Shown here: piece after piece, positions 1 to 10,048 of the stretch
Numbering within the stretch: the stretch's first letter is position 1
Layout: every line of letters starts with the position of its first letter
Origin: Brevundimonas sp.
GTDB lineage: Bacteria; Pseudomonadota; Alphaproteobacteria; Caulobacterales; Caulobacteraceae
Assembly (NCBI RefSeq): GCF_003248455.1
Contig: NZ_QFNM01000007.1
Location: 1-64,000 of the forward strand
Length of the DNA stretch: 64,000 nucleotides
Direction: 5' to 3'
Made by a program: the position numbers and the translations under genes
Notes under the pieces: generated by a model
Told to the model about the DNA's origin: nothing
Databases searched by the model: none
Seen by the model: the letters and a program-made list of their open reading frames with translations, nothing else

Positions 1-3000
1 GGAGGTCCCGCCCGTGGTGACGGAGAAGAGGTCAGCCGGGTTCGTGACGTTTTCGCGCGCGACAAGGTTCTGACGGCCCATCGCGTTGAGCGCCGCGACG
101 GCTTCCTGCTTCTGCGAGGTCGAGACGGCCGCTGCGGCCTCGGCCGCCGTCTTGAAGCCGCCAGCCTGCGAGGCGGACGTGGCGCTGGCGCCGGAGGCGG
201 CCACGGACTCCTGCTTGGCCGAAATGGCGTCCGCCTTCGCCAGGATCGCGTCCGCTCTCGCAGAAACCGCGCCGTCCTTGGCGATGATCGCATCCGCCTT
301 GGCCTGAATCACCGCCGCCTTGTCAGCCGCGACCTGGGCCGCATTGGCCGCCGAACTGGCCGTGTCGCCGTAGACCTCTTCAAGGTCCGCCACCGCCGCC
401 GCGTTCGCCGCGCTGATCTGCTCGACGTCTTGAAGGCGGTCGGTGATCTCCGTAACCGCGATCCGAACCGGGCTCTCGGGGGACAGGTCGCCGGCGACCA
501 AGCTTGGGGCCGTGTATGGCCCCATCACCCCACGGTCGCTCGGCGCGGCGGCTTGCGCTGTCCAGTAGGTGATGGCGATCCAGCATTGCGCGCCAGGCTG
601 CATGCCGAGGATCGGCGCACGGACCACGCCTTCGACCGGAGGGCCGTCGAACGCGGCGTCCCATGGCCCATCTTCCGAGGCGCCATACTCGACCGTCACA
701 CGGCGCGGGTTCACCGATCCGACCAGACCGATGACGAGGAAGCCGGACTGGCGCGACCCGTCGGGAGCCTGGGTCAGTTGCGTGACCGACCAGTCGCCGG
801 CCAGGGGCTTCTGGATGGCCTTCTCGTAGACCGTGACCTGAAGCGGCTGGACCGACGCCCGGCCGTCCGCTGTCACGGCCACGATCTGCACCTGAGCGCT
901 CGTCACGTCGGATGCATCCGCCGGCAACTCGCGCAGAGGCGGCAGAACCGCCGTCATGGCGTTGGCGGGCAGGTCCGGCAGGGAAACCCAGGCCGACGAC
1001 TGCCCCGCCGCCGGCGTCTGGCGCCACCGCACCGTGAAGCTCTTCACCGGCGACCCGCGCCAAGGCGGCATGGAGAAACCGATCCGAACGCCTTCCGCAT
1101 CGGCCTGCCAGCCGAGCAATGTCGGCGTCGGCGGGTCCATCGACCGTTCGCGCGTCAGGCGGCTTTGCAGCGGCGGGATCGGCCCGGTTTCGGCCGCCAT
1201 CAACAGCGGCGCGACATAGCGGATGCCGACGAGGGTGGCCGTCAGGTCCGGCCCCGGCGTGATACCGATGACCTCGACATCCTCGCTGATTCGCTCGGGT
1301 TCGCCGAAGGCGATCAGATCGCCGCCGCGGGGACTGACGTTCGGGTTGCGGAGGTCCGCGAAGCTGACGATGCGCGTGACGACTGGCTCCGTCGTCGCGG
1401 GATTGACCACCGGGACGCCGGTCAGCACTTGATCAGGCAGGCGCAGATCGAGCGCATAGGCCCGGCCCGGCTCCATTCGGACGGGCTGGCTCAGACGCAG
1501 ACCGGAGACCAGACCGCCCGACCAGATGCGGTTCCTCACCGTCGCATTGGCGGTTCCGACCCGGTCCCAGGCCAGGCGAACCCGGTCGCCATAGCGGCAG
1601 ACGATATGCTCGATGTCGGTCGACCAGCTATCGACACGGCGCTGATGCAGCCTTGCGGCGAGGTTCCACCGCCCATCGCGGTAGGCGCGCTCAATCGTCT
1701 GCTGGCCTTCCAGACGCAGGGCCTCGACCAGCGTCGCGGCCTCGATGACTTTCGTCGGATCGGCCGTCTCGCCATAACCATCCGCATAGACGTAGACCTC
1801 GTCGGCCTCGCCGCCCTGGTCGATGTTCTGGAACTCGACGCGCAGCGCGTGGACCGGGTCGGGGAAAACGATCTCCCAGCGGTGATCCTTCAGGTTGGAG
1901 CCGGCGAACAGTTGGCGCGGAGCGGGTTTCTCGGTCCAGGTCGAGGCCACCAGCTGCGTGCCGTCCCAGAACAGGGAGGCCCGGCCGTTCATGCCGAGCA
2001 GCTGCAGAACCGCGTCCTGCTTGCGGTCCTCGGTCAGATAGATGTGGGCCTTCCAGTTATACTGGTCGCAGAGCGCCGCCCATGTGCGCAGCCCCATATC
2101 CGCCTGGATCGAGGACAGCGGCAGCGCAGGCGCCGGGCCGGTCATCAGCCATCGCGTCACCGCCGCCGGGTTGGACGTGGGTGCGGGAGGCCCCCATGCG
2201 CTGCCGGTCCAAGTCTCGCAGATCGGCGTGATCCTGCAGGTGAAGGGCGCCAGGTTGCCCTGGTTCAGAGCCGAGGCCCGCACCGCGAACTCGATCAGCG
2301 ACAGGGTCTCGTCCATCACCGGCTTGCGGAAGGCGATGGCTCGGATAGCGGTCCACCCGATATCGCACCTCCGCTTGGGGTTCGGGTCTTCCGACGGAGA
2401 CCGCCTGACCTCGAACTGATAGCGGCCGAGCGGCAAAGAGATCGACCGCGTGAACCGCCAAGGGTCGCTCGACGACGACGTCAGGGGAATCGTCAGGCCG
2501 TTCGCCCAGGCGCCCGCGCCTGTCGGCACGCCGTTCTGATCGATCGGTCGATAGCGGATCGACACCGTCATAGAGGCCGCCAGCTTGCGGCCGTCGTCCT
2601 TGGCGAAATACAGGCCTTGCGGCATGAAGAAATCGAACTCGAACTGCTCGCCTTCCGCCGAAGCGGCCCGAACGACGGGCGTCGAGCCGTCCTGAGGTCC
2701 CGGCAACTCCTCCTGCAGGTCCAGCTGGTCCGTGTCGTTGGCGACGATGGAGAAGGTTCGGGGGCCTGGCGTCAGGTGATAGGCGACACGCACGTCGCCG
2801 GCGCCCATCGAACTGACCAGCGTGTCGCCGATCTTCAGGTCTTCAGCGGTGCAAGGGCCGTAGTGCAGACCCAGGATGCCGTAGATCCATTGGTCCTCGC
2901 CGAGCGCCTGGGTGAAGGTCTTGACGGCCAGGTCGGGCGCGACGACGACCTCGCCCAGCGCCAGGGGCATGGAGCCCCATTGCCGATACTGGTTGGACGC

Positions 3001-3480
3001 AGAGGACAGGGCGTAGCGGTCGTTCGCCTTGGCGACATTGGTCTCCGGCTTGAAGATGGCTGCAATCGCCATCTGCCCGGCCGTCAGAACGGCCGCCGCC
3101 GCCACTTGACGCGCCAGCATCGGCCAGGCGTTCAGAGGGCCTGCCGGGCCGCCGACCCACATGCTCACCGCGATCACGGCGATGGTCAGCAGGATTTGCC
3201 CGACGTCCTTCTTTCCGCCCCCGCCCCCGCCGAGCGGCTCGACCACGACATTGATCACCTGGCCCTCGCGCAGGACCATCGTCAGGGCGTCGTCGCGGTC
3301 CAGGCGAACCCCATCGACATAGATGTTCGTCCGCGCCAGATCGTCCAGCTTCAGATGCCCGCGCGCGACCGCCGACGTCAGCATGGTCCGCACCGTGCAG
3401 CCGGCCGGCGCCTCGACATAGGTCGTCGTGCGCGCGAACGGCTCCGGTGACAGAACGACAGGAACGCAGCCGTCAGCCAT
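1..3480 (-). CDS. Phage tail tip / host specificity protein J (3' end missing)
   Basis: The open frame starts at an ATG at 3480 and continues past the left edge, giving 1,160 visible residues. The first 80 residues resemble the ubiquitin-like and I-like start of TipJ proteins and end in a glycine run; a hydrophobic stretch follows at about 90-140. A fibronectin type III-like segment lies near residues 780-880, and an alanine-rich coiled coil near 1015-1130 leads toward the fibre. It is the last gene of the tail operon, just after the NlpC/P60 gene, as J follows K and I in lambda. The family sits at the tail tip and contacts the host receptor. The missing C-terminus is the part that would determine host range. 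Confidence 0.88.
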   Translation of the reverse strand, partial: MADGCVPVVLSPEPFARTTTYVEAPAGCTVRTMLTSAVARGHLKLDDLARTNIYVDGVRLDRDDALTMVLREGQVINVVVEPLGGGGGGKKDVGQILLTIAVIAVSMWVGGPAGPLNAWPMLARQVAAAAVLTAGQMAIAAIFKPETNVAKANDRYALSSASNQYRQWGSMPLALGEVVVAPDLAVKTFTQALGEDQWIYGILGLHYGPCTAEDLKIGDTLVSSMGAGDVRVAYHLTPGPRTFSIVANDTDQLDLQEELPGPQDGSTPVVRAASAEGEQFEFDFFMPQGLYFAKDDGRKLAASMTVSIRYRPIDQNGVPTGAGAWANGLTIPLTSSSSDPWRFTRSISLPLGRYQFEVRRSPSEDPNPKRRCDIGWTAIRAIAFRKPVMDETLSLIEFAVRASALNQGNLAPFTCRITPICETWTGSAWGPPAPTSNPAAVTRWLMTGPAPALPLSSIQADMGLRTWAALCDQYNWKAHIYLTEDRKQDAVLQLLGMNGRASLFWDGTQLVASTWTEKPAPRQLFAGSNLKDHRWEIVFPDPVHALRVEFQNIDQGGEADEVYVYADGYGETADPTKVIEAATLVEALRLEGQQTIERAYRDGRWNLAARLHQRRVDSWSTDIEHIVCRYGDRVRLAWDRVGTANATVRNRIWSGGLVSGLRLSQPVRMEPGRAYALDLRLPDQVLTGVPVVNPATTEPVVTRIVSFADLRNPNVSPRGGDLIAFGEPERISEDVEVIGITPGPDLTATLVGIRYVAPLLMAAETGPIPPLQSRLTRERSMDPPTPTLLGWQADAEGVRIGFSMPPWRGSPVKSFTVRWRQTPAAGQSSAWVSLPDLPANAMTAVLPPLRELPADASDVTSAQVQIVAVTADGRASVQPLQVTVYEKAIQKPLAGDWSVTQLTQAPDGSRQSGFLVIGLVGSVNPRRVTVEYGASEDGPWDAAFDGPPVEGVVRAPILGMQPGAQCWIAITYWTAQAAAPSDRGVMGPYTAPSLVAGDLSPESPVRIAVTEITDRLQDVEQISAANAAAVADLEEVYGDTASSAANAAQVAADKAAVIQAKADAIIAKDGAVSARADAILAKADAISAKQESVAASGASATSASQAGGFKTAAEAAAAVSTSQKQEAVAALNAMGRQNLVARENVTNPADLFSVTTGGTS

Positions 3481-3508
3481 GGGACCTCACGATAGTCTGG
3501 CCGCGCCG

Positions 3509-3961
3509 TCAGGCGTGGCGGATGTCGGTGACGAAGGCGGGGACGAAAGCGCCCTTCAGCCTGTAGGCGGCGGCCGGATCGGTCAGATCGAACGTCGCGG
3601 TGCCGACGCGGATGTCGGCATGGAGAATGCGGGTCGCCGAGAGCATGAAGCCCACGTGTCCCGCCTGACCCAGCCACGAGAGCAGGGCGACGGCGCCGGG
3701 CTGCGGCTGGACCGGCCGCCATGTGGCGCCCAGCCCCTCGGCCAGGAGACGCGCCCGCTCGCGCCGACCGCCTGGCGAAACGATGCCGGCGGCGTAGAGG
3801 TCCTGATAGTCCGGCACGGTCACGCCGCACCATTCCCGAAGGCACCAGCGCGCCAGGCCGCGACAATCCCACCCCGAAGGCGCGTCGCCCTTCGCAAGGA
3901 AGGGGCGTCCGATCAGGTCCGCCGCCCGATCCTCCAGATCGGCCGGGACGGTCATCAGCAT
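3509..3961 (-). CDS. NlpC/P60 tail-assembly peptidase (lambda K position)
   Basis: A 150-residue protein with the NlpC/P60 catalytic pattern: Cys33 in a GWDCRGL motif, His102 in AGHVGF, and a possible third residue at His114. Tail-associated members cut peptidoglycan peptides and are needed for tail-tip assembly or DNA entry. It is shorter than lambda K and has only the peptidase domain. It lies between the DUF1833 gene, 2 bases upstream, and the J gene, matching the L-K-J order. Function is taken from the family and position. Confidence 0.85.
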   Translation of the reverse strand: MLMTVPADLEDRAADLIGRPFLAKGDAPSGWDCRGLARWCLREWCGVTVPDYQDLYAAGIVSPGGRRERARLLAEGLGATWRPVQPQPGAVALLSWLGQAGHVGFMLSATRILHADIRVGTATFDLTDPAAAYRLKGAFVPAFVTDIRHA

Positions 3962-3963
3962 GG

Positions 3964-4434
3964 TCAGAACATGCCCGGCGTGGTCGAAGGCACGTATTTG
4001 ACGGCGCAGGCGGGCTCTTCGCTGAAATCGCGCGGACGGATCACGGCGCTGACCTGCATAGCGTCGCCCTCTACGTTCGGCACCTTGGCGCCCAGCACGG
4101 CCCTTTCGACCACGTCCGGGTTTTCAACCCGAACCAAAGAAAGGTCGATTTCCGGCGGCGTCAGGGCGGCGTCGCAGGCTTCCTCGATGCGACGATCCAC
4201 GTTGCCGATGGTCAACTTGCCCTTGCCGAACGGGTCTTCCTTGCTGGCGCCGTGCCAGACCAGTTCGAACGGATAGTGGGGATAGTTCGCGCCGTTGGAC
4301 GTGATACCGTCGGGCCAGTCCGTGACCATGATCGGCGCGGGGTCCGCATCGGACCGGATCACGATCAGCTGCGCGACCGGCTCTTCCTCGCGTCGCCAGG
4401 CGGCCTCTACCATGTCTTCGGTGACGTCGGTCAT
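3964..4434 (-). CDS. DUF1833-family phage tail protein (lambda L position)
   Basis: A 156-residue protein resembling the DUF1833 family found just before NlpC/P60 genes in alphaproteobacterial siphophages. The start at 4434 overlaps the upstream stop by four bases (ATGA), indicating translational coupling; a longer frame upstream only shadows the neighbouring gene. It contains two Cys residues but no clear iron-sulfur cysteine cluster like that of lambda L. The role as a tail-tip component is inferred from position. Confidence 0.75.
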   Translation of the reverse strand: MTDVTEDMVEAAWRREEEPVAQLIVIRSDADPAPIMVTDWPDGITSNGANYPHYPFELVWHGASKEDPFGKGKLTIGNVDRRIEEACDAALTPPEIDLSLVRVENPDVVERAVLGAKVPNVEGDAMQVSAVIRPRDFSEEPACAVKYVPSTTPGMF

Positions 4435-5348
4435 GCCGTCTCCATCCAAAGGCCAACCTGCATGATGCAGGTCGGGCCGCGCTGTTCGACCATCACGGGC
4501 GCGCCATCGGCGGCCCAGCTGGCGATGCAGAGGCGGTCCGTGTCGGGTTCCACCATCCAGAAGTCGCCCGGCCCTTCGCGCCAGAACTGCTCCAGCACCG
4601 CGCGCTCGACGCCGTCGCATCGGACCTGGCCGACGAACTTGCGAACGGGGTCCAGGGCGACGCGCCGCGACTTGGGCCGTCCTGCGCCGGACTGATACTC
4701 GACCCGACCTGGCTGGGGCTCGCCGCCCGCGCCGCTGCGGAAAGGCTTCAGAATGTCGGGCCAGCCTTGATAGGCGAGGTCGGGATCGTCGTGTTGTCCC
4801 GGCGTCCAGAGCAACGGGGCCGCTCGCCCTGTCTCGACGACGGCCAGCATGGGCTTCAGCGTCAGGACCGTCACCGTCTGGTTGGCGGCCGTGGACTGAG
4901 CCTCGACCCAAAGACCGGCCTTCACCGTCGCGGCCGGCGCGATCTCTCGCTGCAGGACCGAATAGAAGCTGCCGCGCACACCGGCCCGGCCAGGGCTGTG
5001 GGTTCCGATTTCCGGCGCCCGAACCGTGAGGGGGCGGCTTGCGATCACCCCGCCGCCGGCATTGTAGAAGTTCGCGAAGGCGCGCGGCGCGACGGGCGTT
5101 TCGACCGTCCCCAGCAATCCGAGCGCACCGACCGACAGTTCGATAGTCTGCCCTGGCGACACGGGAACCCGATCCGCGGCGGCCGGCTCGACCTGAACCG
5201 ACGCGCCCGAGGTCGGCACGACCTTCGACGCCCGCAGAACGGCGCGGCCAGGCGCGCCCCGGTTCTGCTCGTCGACCGACAAGGCCCCGGCCGAAAGCCA
5301 GTGCGCCGCGCCCTGAAGAAACCCGGCGTTCCACAGACCATTCGCCAT
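4431..5348 (-). CDS. Minor tail protein (lambda M position)
   Basis: A 305-residue protein between the tape measure and the DUF1833 gene, where lambda has M. The first half is rich in beta-type and glycine sequence with phrases such as APEIGTHSPGRAG, and could be a carbohydrate-binding-like jelly roll. The C-terminal third has a CDGVERAVLEQFW stretch and an aromatic DFWMVEPDT motif like distal-tail adaptor domains. The start shares one base with the tape-measure stop (TGATG). No enzymatic motif is seen. It probably joins tail tube to tip. Confidence 0.65.
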   Translation of the reverse strand: MANGLWNAGFLQGAAHWLSAGALSVDEQNRGAPGRAVLRASKVVPTSGASVQVEPAAADRVPVSPGQTIELSVGALGLLGTVETPVAPRAFANFYNAGGGVIASRPLTVRAPEIGTHSPGRAGVRGSFYSVLQREIAPAATVKAGLWVEAQSTAANQTVTVLTLKPMLAVVETGRAAPLLWTPGQHDDPDLAYQGWPDILKPFRSGAGGEPQPGRVEYQSGAGRPKSRRVALDPVRKFVGQVRCDGVERAVLEQFWREGPGDFWMVEPDTDRLCIASWAADGAPVMVEQRGPTCIMQVGLWMETA

Positions 5349-7873
5349 CAGCGGTCCTTCCCTTTGGGGGTCTGCCGGTAGGACTTCGCCAGGGAGCCGT
5401 CCGCGCCCATTTTGCCGACGGCCTTGCGGACCATCGGCTCAAGGATCACGTCGATCCCCTCCGGCGTTTGCCGCGTCGTGGCCTGAAGCTTCTCGGACCC
5501 GTTGTTCACGACCGTCACCGGCATGCTGATCTGGGGAGAGACGACCATCCCGCCCCGACTGCCGCCGCCCATGGCCGCGTCGCGAAGCATGCGCTCGCTG
5601 CGCTCGGTGTCGTAGATGCGGGCTCCGGCGGGCATGTCCATCAGCTCCAGGCCGAGTTCACCGACCGGAACCAACCCGCGCGCGCCCTGCACGCCGCCGC
5701 GCGCCATGCCCTTCATCAAAGCGCCAGGCAGAAGGCCGCCAGTGTCGCCGACAGCCGGAGCGCCGGACTGTCCGCCGCCGAAGCCGCCCATGATGTTGGA
5801 CAGCAGGTTGCCCAGGAAACCGCCGCTTCCCGACGACCCGCCGCCGAACAAGGCGTTGGTCAGGGGCTTGATCATCAACTGCTGGATCGCGACCTCCAGC
5901 AGCGCGTCCTTGATCTTCGTCAGGGCGGACACCCCCACAGCGCCCATGCGGTTGAAGGCGTCACCGGCGCTCGTTGCATTCGACCAGGCGTCGATTAGAC
6001 CCTTGTTCACGCCGTCGAGGGCTTCGATGGCCTTGGCCTCAAGCCACTGTTGCGTTTCGGGTCCGGTCATCTGACTGTTGCGCCACGCCTCAAAGGGTCC
6101 GGCGGTATCGCGTATCACCCTCTCGCGCTGGGCGGCGTGAAGTGCTGGAAGGCGGGCGAGCAAATCCATTTTGCGCGCTTTCTCCATCGGGTCTCTTTCA
6201 GCCGCGATTGCAGCCTCAAGTTCGGCCCTCTGGCGGCGCTGCGCGATTTCCAGAAGGTCCAGCTCGATGGCGCGCCGCTCGTCCGAGGTCTTGGCGTTGG
6301 CGGACGCAAGCGACAGGATTTCAGCCTGGATATCGCTCTGCGCGCGCTCCGCTTCGAGCGCGGCCTCCCGCTGAGCATTCGTCATGTCCTGAATGATGCG
6401 GCCATCCTCCAGGGCGTCTGTCTCGGCATTCATTTCCGCGATCTGCTGGAAGAGAAGCTGGCGGCGCTCGTCCATCGCGCCCTTGGCCTCAAGGTCCTTC
6501 CGCATCTCCTCGATCTTGTCGTCTCGCTCCTTGCGGTCCAGCGCGGCCAGGCTCTTGGCCAGCTGGGCGCGATCCGTCGGCGCGTCGCCCGACCAGCGCT
6601 CCTGCGTGACGTCGCGGCGAGACGACACGACCTCGCGGTCAAGCTGCTCGTAAAGACGTTCGATCTCGCGCTGTTTCCGTTCGCCCTCGGCGGCACGACG
6701 TGCGGCGCCGCCATCTCCACCGCCGCCGCCGCCGCCACCGGCGCCGCCGTCGCCATTCCCGCCGGTTTTTCGGTTGAGACTTTGCGTGATAGCTGCCGAC
6801 TGTCGCCGCAGCGCCGGATCATCCTGATCGACGCCACTGACGCCCTGATCAATGCCCGTGGCGTGTCGGCTACCCATTGCGATACCCGCCTGCCAAGCTC
6901 GCGAGTAGTTGGGGCTGAAAGGCAGAAACCTTGTCCAGTTTTGCAGTGAGACAGCCCAGCCCGGTCCTTTGTTCGATACGCGGTCCATCTCCACGATGAA
7001 GTTGCTCAGCCGCGCGCCCGCGTTGGCAAGAAATGTGGCCAACGGCTCGACGGCCCCATAAGCCATGGTCTTCAGCTGCTGGCCCGCCAACTCCGCTTTT
7101 CTGTCCGCCTCATCCAGCTTGCGAACGGTCTCGGCGTCCAAGACGACTCCCAAGTCCTTCGAGGCAGACAGTAAATCTCTTAGCCCGTCCTCCCCCTGCC
7201 TTAGCGCCGGCAAGGACGCCTCAATGCCGAATGCCCGCGCCGCAGCGACCTGTTCGGACCGATCGCTGATCAGTTCAAGGCGACCCGCTATCATCAGCAT
7301 CAACTGATCAGCTGTCTGAATGCTGTCGAGATCGCCCTTGCTGATCTGAAGCTTATCGAACCAAGGCTTCAGCTTTGCGTCGCCGATCCCAGCTTTGAAT
7401 TTGCCGAGGGTGCCGTTCAGCTTTTCGAGATCAGCCTCCAGCGCCTGGACTGGAACGCCGGTTTCGTCGGCGACATAGCGCCATTGCTGTAGCGCCTCCG
7501 TGCCGACCCCAATCCTGTCAGATGCATCGGTCAAGGCAGCAGCCGCCTGCGTCGCGTCGTTGGCGATAGCGACAGCGGAGGCGGCCCCCGCAGCGACCGC
7601 CGCGAAGCCCGCCGCTGCGGCAAGTCCCCACGGGCCGAACGATTGCAAAACAGACCCGACCGGGCCGGCCCTAGACGCAAATCCGTCCAAGCCGGACTTG
7701 GCCTCCCGCATGCCCGTGTCCAGGGCTTTCATTCCGCTCGTGGGCTGGCGCAGGGCGCGGTCGAGATCGCGCGCCATGCGACTGCCGGCCGGGCCGATGC
7801 TGGCCAGTTCCGCCCGCACCTGTTCCGCGCCCTTCAGCGACAGCCGAAGGTTGATGCCGCCGCCGTCAGCCAT
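5348..7873 (-). CDS. Phage tail tape measure protein
   Basis: At 841 residues this is the longest complete gene of the tail block. It has long charged helical segments, an alanine-rich hydrophobic region near residues 65-100, a polyglycine linker in the middle and a glycine-rich hydrophobic C-terminus, all typical of tape measures. These proteins set tail length and help DNA cross the inner membrane. The ATG at 7873, 5 bases after the upstream stop, is chosen because upstream sequence in this frame only shadows the previous gene. Its place after the tail tube and G/T-position gene fits. Confidence 0.87.
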   Translation of the reverse strand: MADGGGINLRLSLKGAEQVRAELASIGPAGSRMARDLDRALRQPTSGMKALDTGMREAKSGLDGFASRAGPVGSVLQSFGPWGLAAAAGFAAVAAGAASAVAIANDATQAAAALTDASDRIGVGTEALQQWRYVADETGVPVQALEADLEKLNGTLGKFKAGIGDAKLKPWFDKLQISKGDLDSIQTADQLMLMIAGRLELISDRSEQVAAARAFGIEASLPALRQGEDGLRDLLSASKDLGVVLDAETVRKLDEADRKAELAGQQLKTMAYGAVEPLATFLANAGARLSNFIVEMDRVSNKGPGWAVSLQNWTRFLPFSPNYSRAWQAGIAMGSRHATGIDQGVSGVDQDDPALRRQSAAITQSLNRKTGGNGDGGAGGGGGGGGDGGAARRAAEGERKQREIERLYEQLDREVVSSRRDVTQERWSGDAPTDRAQLAKSLAALDRKERDDKIEEMRKDLEAKGAMDERRQLLFQQIAEMNAETDALEDGRIIQDMTNAQREAALEAERAQSDIQAEILSLASANAKTSDERRAIELDLLEIAQRRQRAELEAAIAAERDPMEKARKMDLLARLPALHAAQRERVIRDTAGPFEAWRNSQMTGPETQQWLEAKAIEALDGVNKGLIDAWSNATSAGDAFNRMGAVGVSALTKIKDALLEVAIQQLMIKPLTNALFGGGSSGSGGFLGNLLSNIMGGFGGGQSGAPAVGDTGGLLPGALMKGMARGGVQGARGLVPVGELGLELMDMPAGARIYDTERSERMLRDAAMGGGSRGGMVVSPQISMPVTVVNNGSEKLQATTRQTPEGIDVILEPMVRKAVGKMGADGSLAKSYRQTPKGKDR

Positions 7874-7878
7874 GGATG

Positions 7879-8718
7879 TCAGTCCTTCGACTTGGTGTCG
7901 GCATCTGCCTGTTCGGCCTCCGCCTCCAGCCGCCCCGCCTCGATGGCCCGGAAGGCCGAGAACGCCGCCGCGAAGTCCAGCTGTTCGCGGTTGTCCCCGA
8001 CTTGGCCCTCGAACAGCAGGAGGGCTTCGCGATAACGCAGTCCCGAGATCACGCCCGTCATGCCCGCGCGCTCCCATATCCCCGAGGCCGTATGGGCGAT
8101 GTCCCAGGCCGCGACGCCTTCCGGGGTCTGCGGGGCGTTTTGCAGGCGGGGGCAAATCTCGCCCTCGACCGATCCGCCCTTGGCGCACTTGTCGCCTTCG
8201 TCCACGCAGGCCCGGCAGCGCGCGGGACCGCCTGACCAGTGGTCCTTCGCCAGGGCGCGGAGACGAATGGTTTCGGCGCCCATGGGGCGCTTGGGCTGGT
8301 CGATCCAGGCCAGGAACGGCGTGAGCAGCGGAGAGTCGCTGCCCGGCGCCCCGTGGACCAGGGCGTCGTGGATCGCGTCGGGATCGGCGGGGTCGATCTT
8401 CTCGCCGGTCTGCTGGTTCTCCACGCCCGACCAGTCGATCAGGCAGAGGTTGGCGTAGCGCACCGCCGTCAGCAACGAGCTATAGCCGACGATCTGATCC
8501 AGGCTCAGGACATGCCCCTGATCCGCCATCTCGGGCTCCAGGCCCAGCGCTTCCAACTCGGCGCGGCCCTGGTAGATGCGCGACATGGCCTGCTGCACAT
8601 CGGCCGTGACGACCATCTTGTCCGCGCCGTCCGGGCGGCGCAGCAGCCATTTGACGCCGGGCGCCATCGGCACCCACTGAGGTTCGGGCGCCTCCCAGGC
8701 GGGGTGCTTGGGCTGCAT
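7879..8718 (-). CDS. Phage tail protein, position of tail assembly chaperone (G/T)
   Basis: A 279-residue protein between the tail tube gene and the tape measure, where lambda encodes the G and GT chaperones. No obvious frameshift signal or alternative product is seen, unlike the classical G/GT pair. A cysteine-rich segment (CRACVDEGDKC, then CPRL) near residues 170-200 could bind a metal. The C-terminus is acidic and helical. The start overlaps the tail tube stop as TGATG. The assignment is by position; no domain was recognised. Confidence 0.6.
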   Translation of the reverse strand: MQPKHPAWEAPEPQWVPMAPGVKWLLRRPDGADKMVVTADVQQAMSRIYQGRAELEALGLEPEMADQGHVLSLDQIVGYSSLLTAVRYANLCLIDWSGVENQQTGEKIDPADPDAIHDALVHGAPGSDSPLLTPFLAWIDQPKRPMGAETIRLRALAKDHWSGGPARCRACVDEGDKCAKGGSVEGEICPRLQNAPQTPEGVAAWDIAHTASGIWERAGMTGVISGLRYREALLLFEGQVGDNREQLDFAAAFSAFRAIEAGRLEAEAEQADADTKSKD

Positions 8719-9707
8719 CAGGCGTAGGTCGCCTGGCTGTTGGTCAGCACCGCCGTCACCATCGAGGCGGCGGTTCCGATTTCGGCGCGGCCGCGCAGCG
8801 GAACGTCCAGACGGCCGGGGCCGCTCGTGCCGATGCCGACCCGCGCGAAGCGGACGTTGCGAATGGTCAGGACCAGCTTCATCGAAGCCGACAGCGCCCA
8901 CTCCAACTCGAAATCGTAGGCGTCCTGGATGAAGGCCCCGACGGCGATCTTGCCCATATCGCGCATGGCGGCGCCCTTGAACCGGCCAGTCAGGTTGAGC
9001 GCCGCCGTCCGACCCTCGACCTGCACGTCGTCGACGAACTTCGACCCGTGGTAGCTATCCTCGCCGAGGACGTTGGCGATGGTGGCGTCACCCGAGATCA
9101 CGGCGGCGAAAGCCGAGCCGTTGCGCTTCAACGTCCCGACCGAACGCGGAACACGATTGGCGATGGTGGGCGTCGTCGGCGTGCCGGCGATGGAGGCGCC
9201 GTATTGCTCGAGGCTTTCGCGGGCGAAGTAGTCGGCCGTGACGCGCGTGTAGCCGCGATCCGAACCGACGGGGAACTGCAGGTTCCGGGCGACCGCTCCG
9301 GTCGCGCCGTCGAACTGGGTGGGCGTCAGCTTCCGCTCGAAGGTCCGCGACGGGACCTGGACCGACGCGCTGTCGAAGGTGTGGACATAAGGGCCGGTTC
9401 CGGCCGTCGACGGCAGGCCGAGAAGTTCGGACAAGGCCCAGCCGATCTGGATCAGGTCCAGAGGCCAGGCGATCCGAACCGACGCACGGTGAACGTCGGG
9501 GGCGCCAGGCCGGGCGTCGATGCTGTTGGCGAAGCCGCCGCCCATCAGTTCGTCGTCCTGCGGCTCTTCCTGGGGCGAGGGCGAGAAGTCGTAGAAGTGG
9601 CGGCGGACGAAGGTCTGGCCGGGCGCGGCGGCCGGCGTGATCAAGGCGGTCTGCGAGGCGCTGTAGAGTTCGGCCAGACGGCCGCGCGGATCGTTCGAAG
9701 TCGTCAT
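8718..9707 (-). CDS. Phage major tail tube protein (lambda V position)
   Basis: A 329-residue protein resembling the tail tube families of alphaproteobacterial siphophages, with alternating beta-type sequence and a repeated Thr/Ala/Gly character. It sits between the terminator-like gene and the tape measure, as V does in lambda. The tube subunit polymerises around the tape measure and forms the DNA channel. It starts with ATG at 9707 after a 24-base gap. Structural assignment from position is strong; the precise family was not checked. Confidence 0.75.
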   Translation of the reverse strand: MTTSNDPRGRLAELYSASQTALITPAAAPGQTFVRRHFYDFSPSPQEEPQDDELMGGGFANSIDARPGAPDVHRASVRIAWPLDLIQIGWALSELLGLPSTAGTGPYVHTFDSASVQVPSRTFERKLTPTQFDGATGAVARNLQFPVGSDRGYTRVTADYFARESLEQYGASIAGTPTTPTIANRVPRSVGTLKRNGSAFAAVISGDATIANVLGEDSYHGSKFVDDVQVEGRTAALNLTGRFKGAAMRDMGKIAVGAFIQDAYDFELEWALSASMKLVLTIRNVRFARVGIGTSGPGRLDVPLRGRAEIGTAASMVTAVLTNSQATYA

Positions 9708-9731
9708 GACGGAGGCTCCGTTAGGGGAAGG

Positions 9732-10037
9732 TCAGGCCGTCCACGAATGGACGAAGGGCTGGGCCAGCTCGACCTCGGCGTCGGTGGCGACGCGGACGCT
9801 GTCGGTCGCCAGCAACAGCTTGGCGTCGGCGTCGGAGACCGCGATCACCTGACCGTGGACGAGACGCCGTGCGGAATCATCTTGGGTCACCGCCAGATGC
9901 TGAACAGCTGGCGGCGGCGCAACGCCGCCCTTGCGGCCGTCGCCGTCGTGGTCGAGCGGGTCGCGCTTCGGCGGCGCGGCATCGGCGGATGACGAACCCG
10001 GTTTGTCAGCGGCGGTCGTGTCGGCGTCTTTGGGCAT
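9732..10037 (-). CDS. Small acidic phage protein between tail terminator and tube
   Basis: A 101-residue protein with a disordered charged N-terminus (Ala/Asp/Pro-rich, including HDGDGRKGG) and a short beta-like C-terminal half ending SWTA. Its N-terminal linker and compact end resemble small head or tail accessory proteins. It lies 11 bases after the terminator-like gene and 24 bases before the tube gene, in the structural operon. No known family was recognised. Confidence 0.6.
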   Translation of the reverse strand: MPKDADTTAADKPGSSSADAAPPKRDPLDHDGDGRKGGVAPPPAVQHLAVTQDDSARRLVHGQVIAVSDADAKLLLATDSVRVATDAEVELAQPFVHSWTA

Positions 10038-10048
10038 CGGGATGTCCT

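Noticed and set aside
430..3450. 1,006-codon open frame on the plus strand
   Set aside because: It is the antisense shadow of the J tail gene, with an Arg/Gly-heavy composition and no domain.
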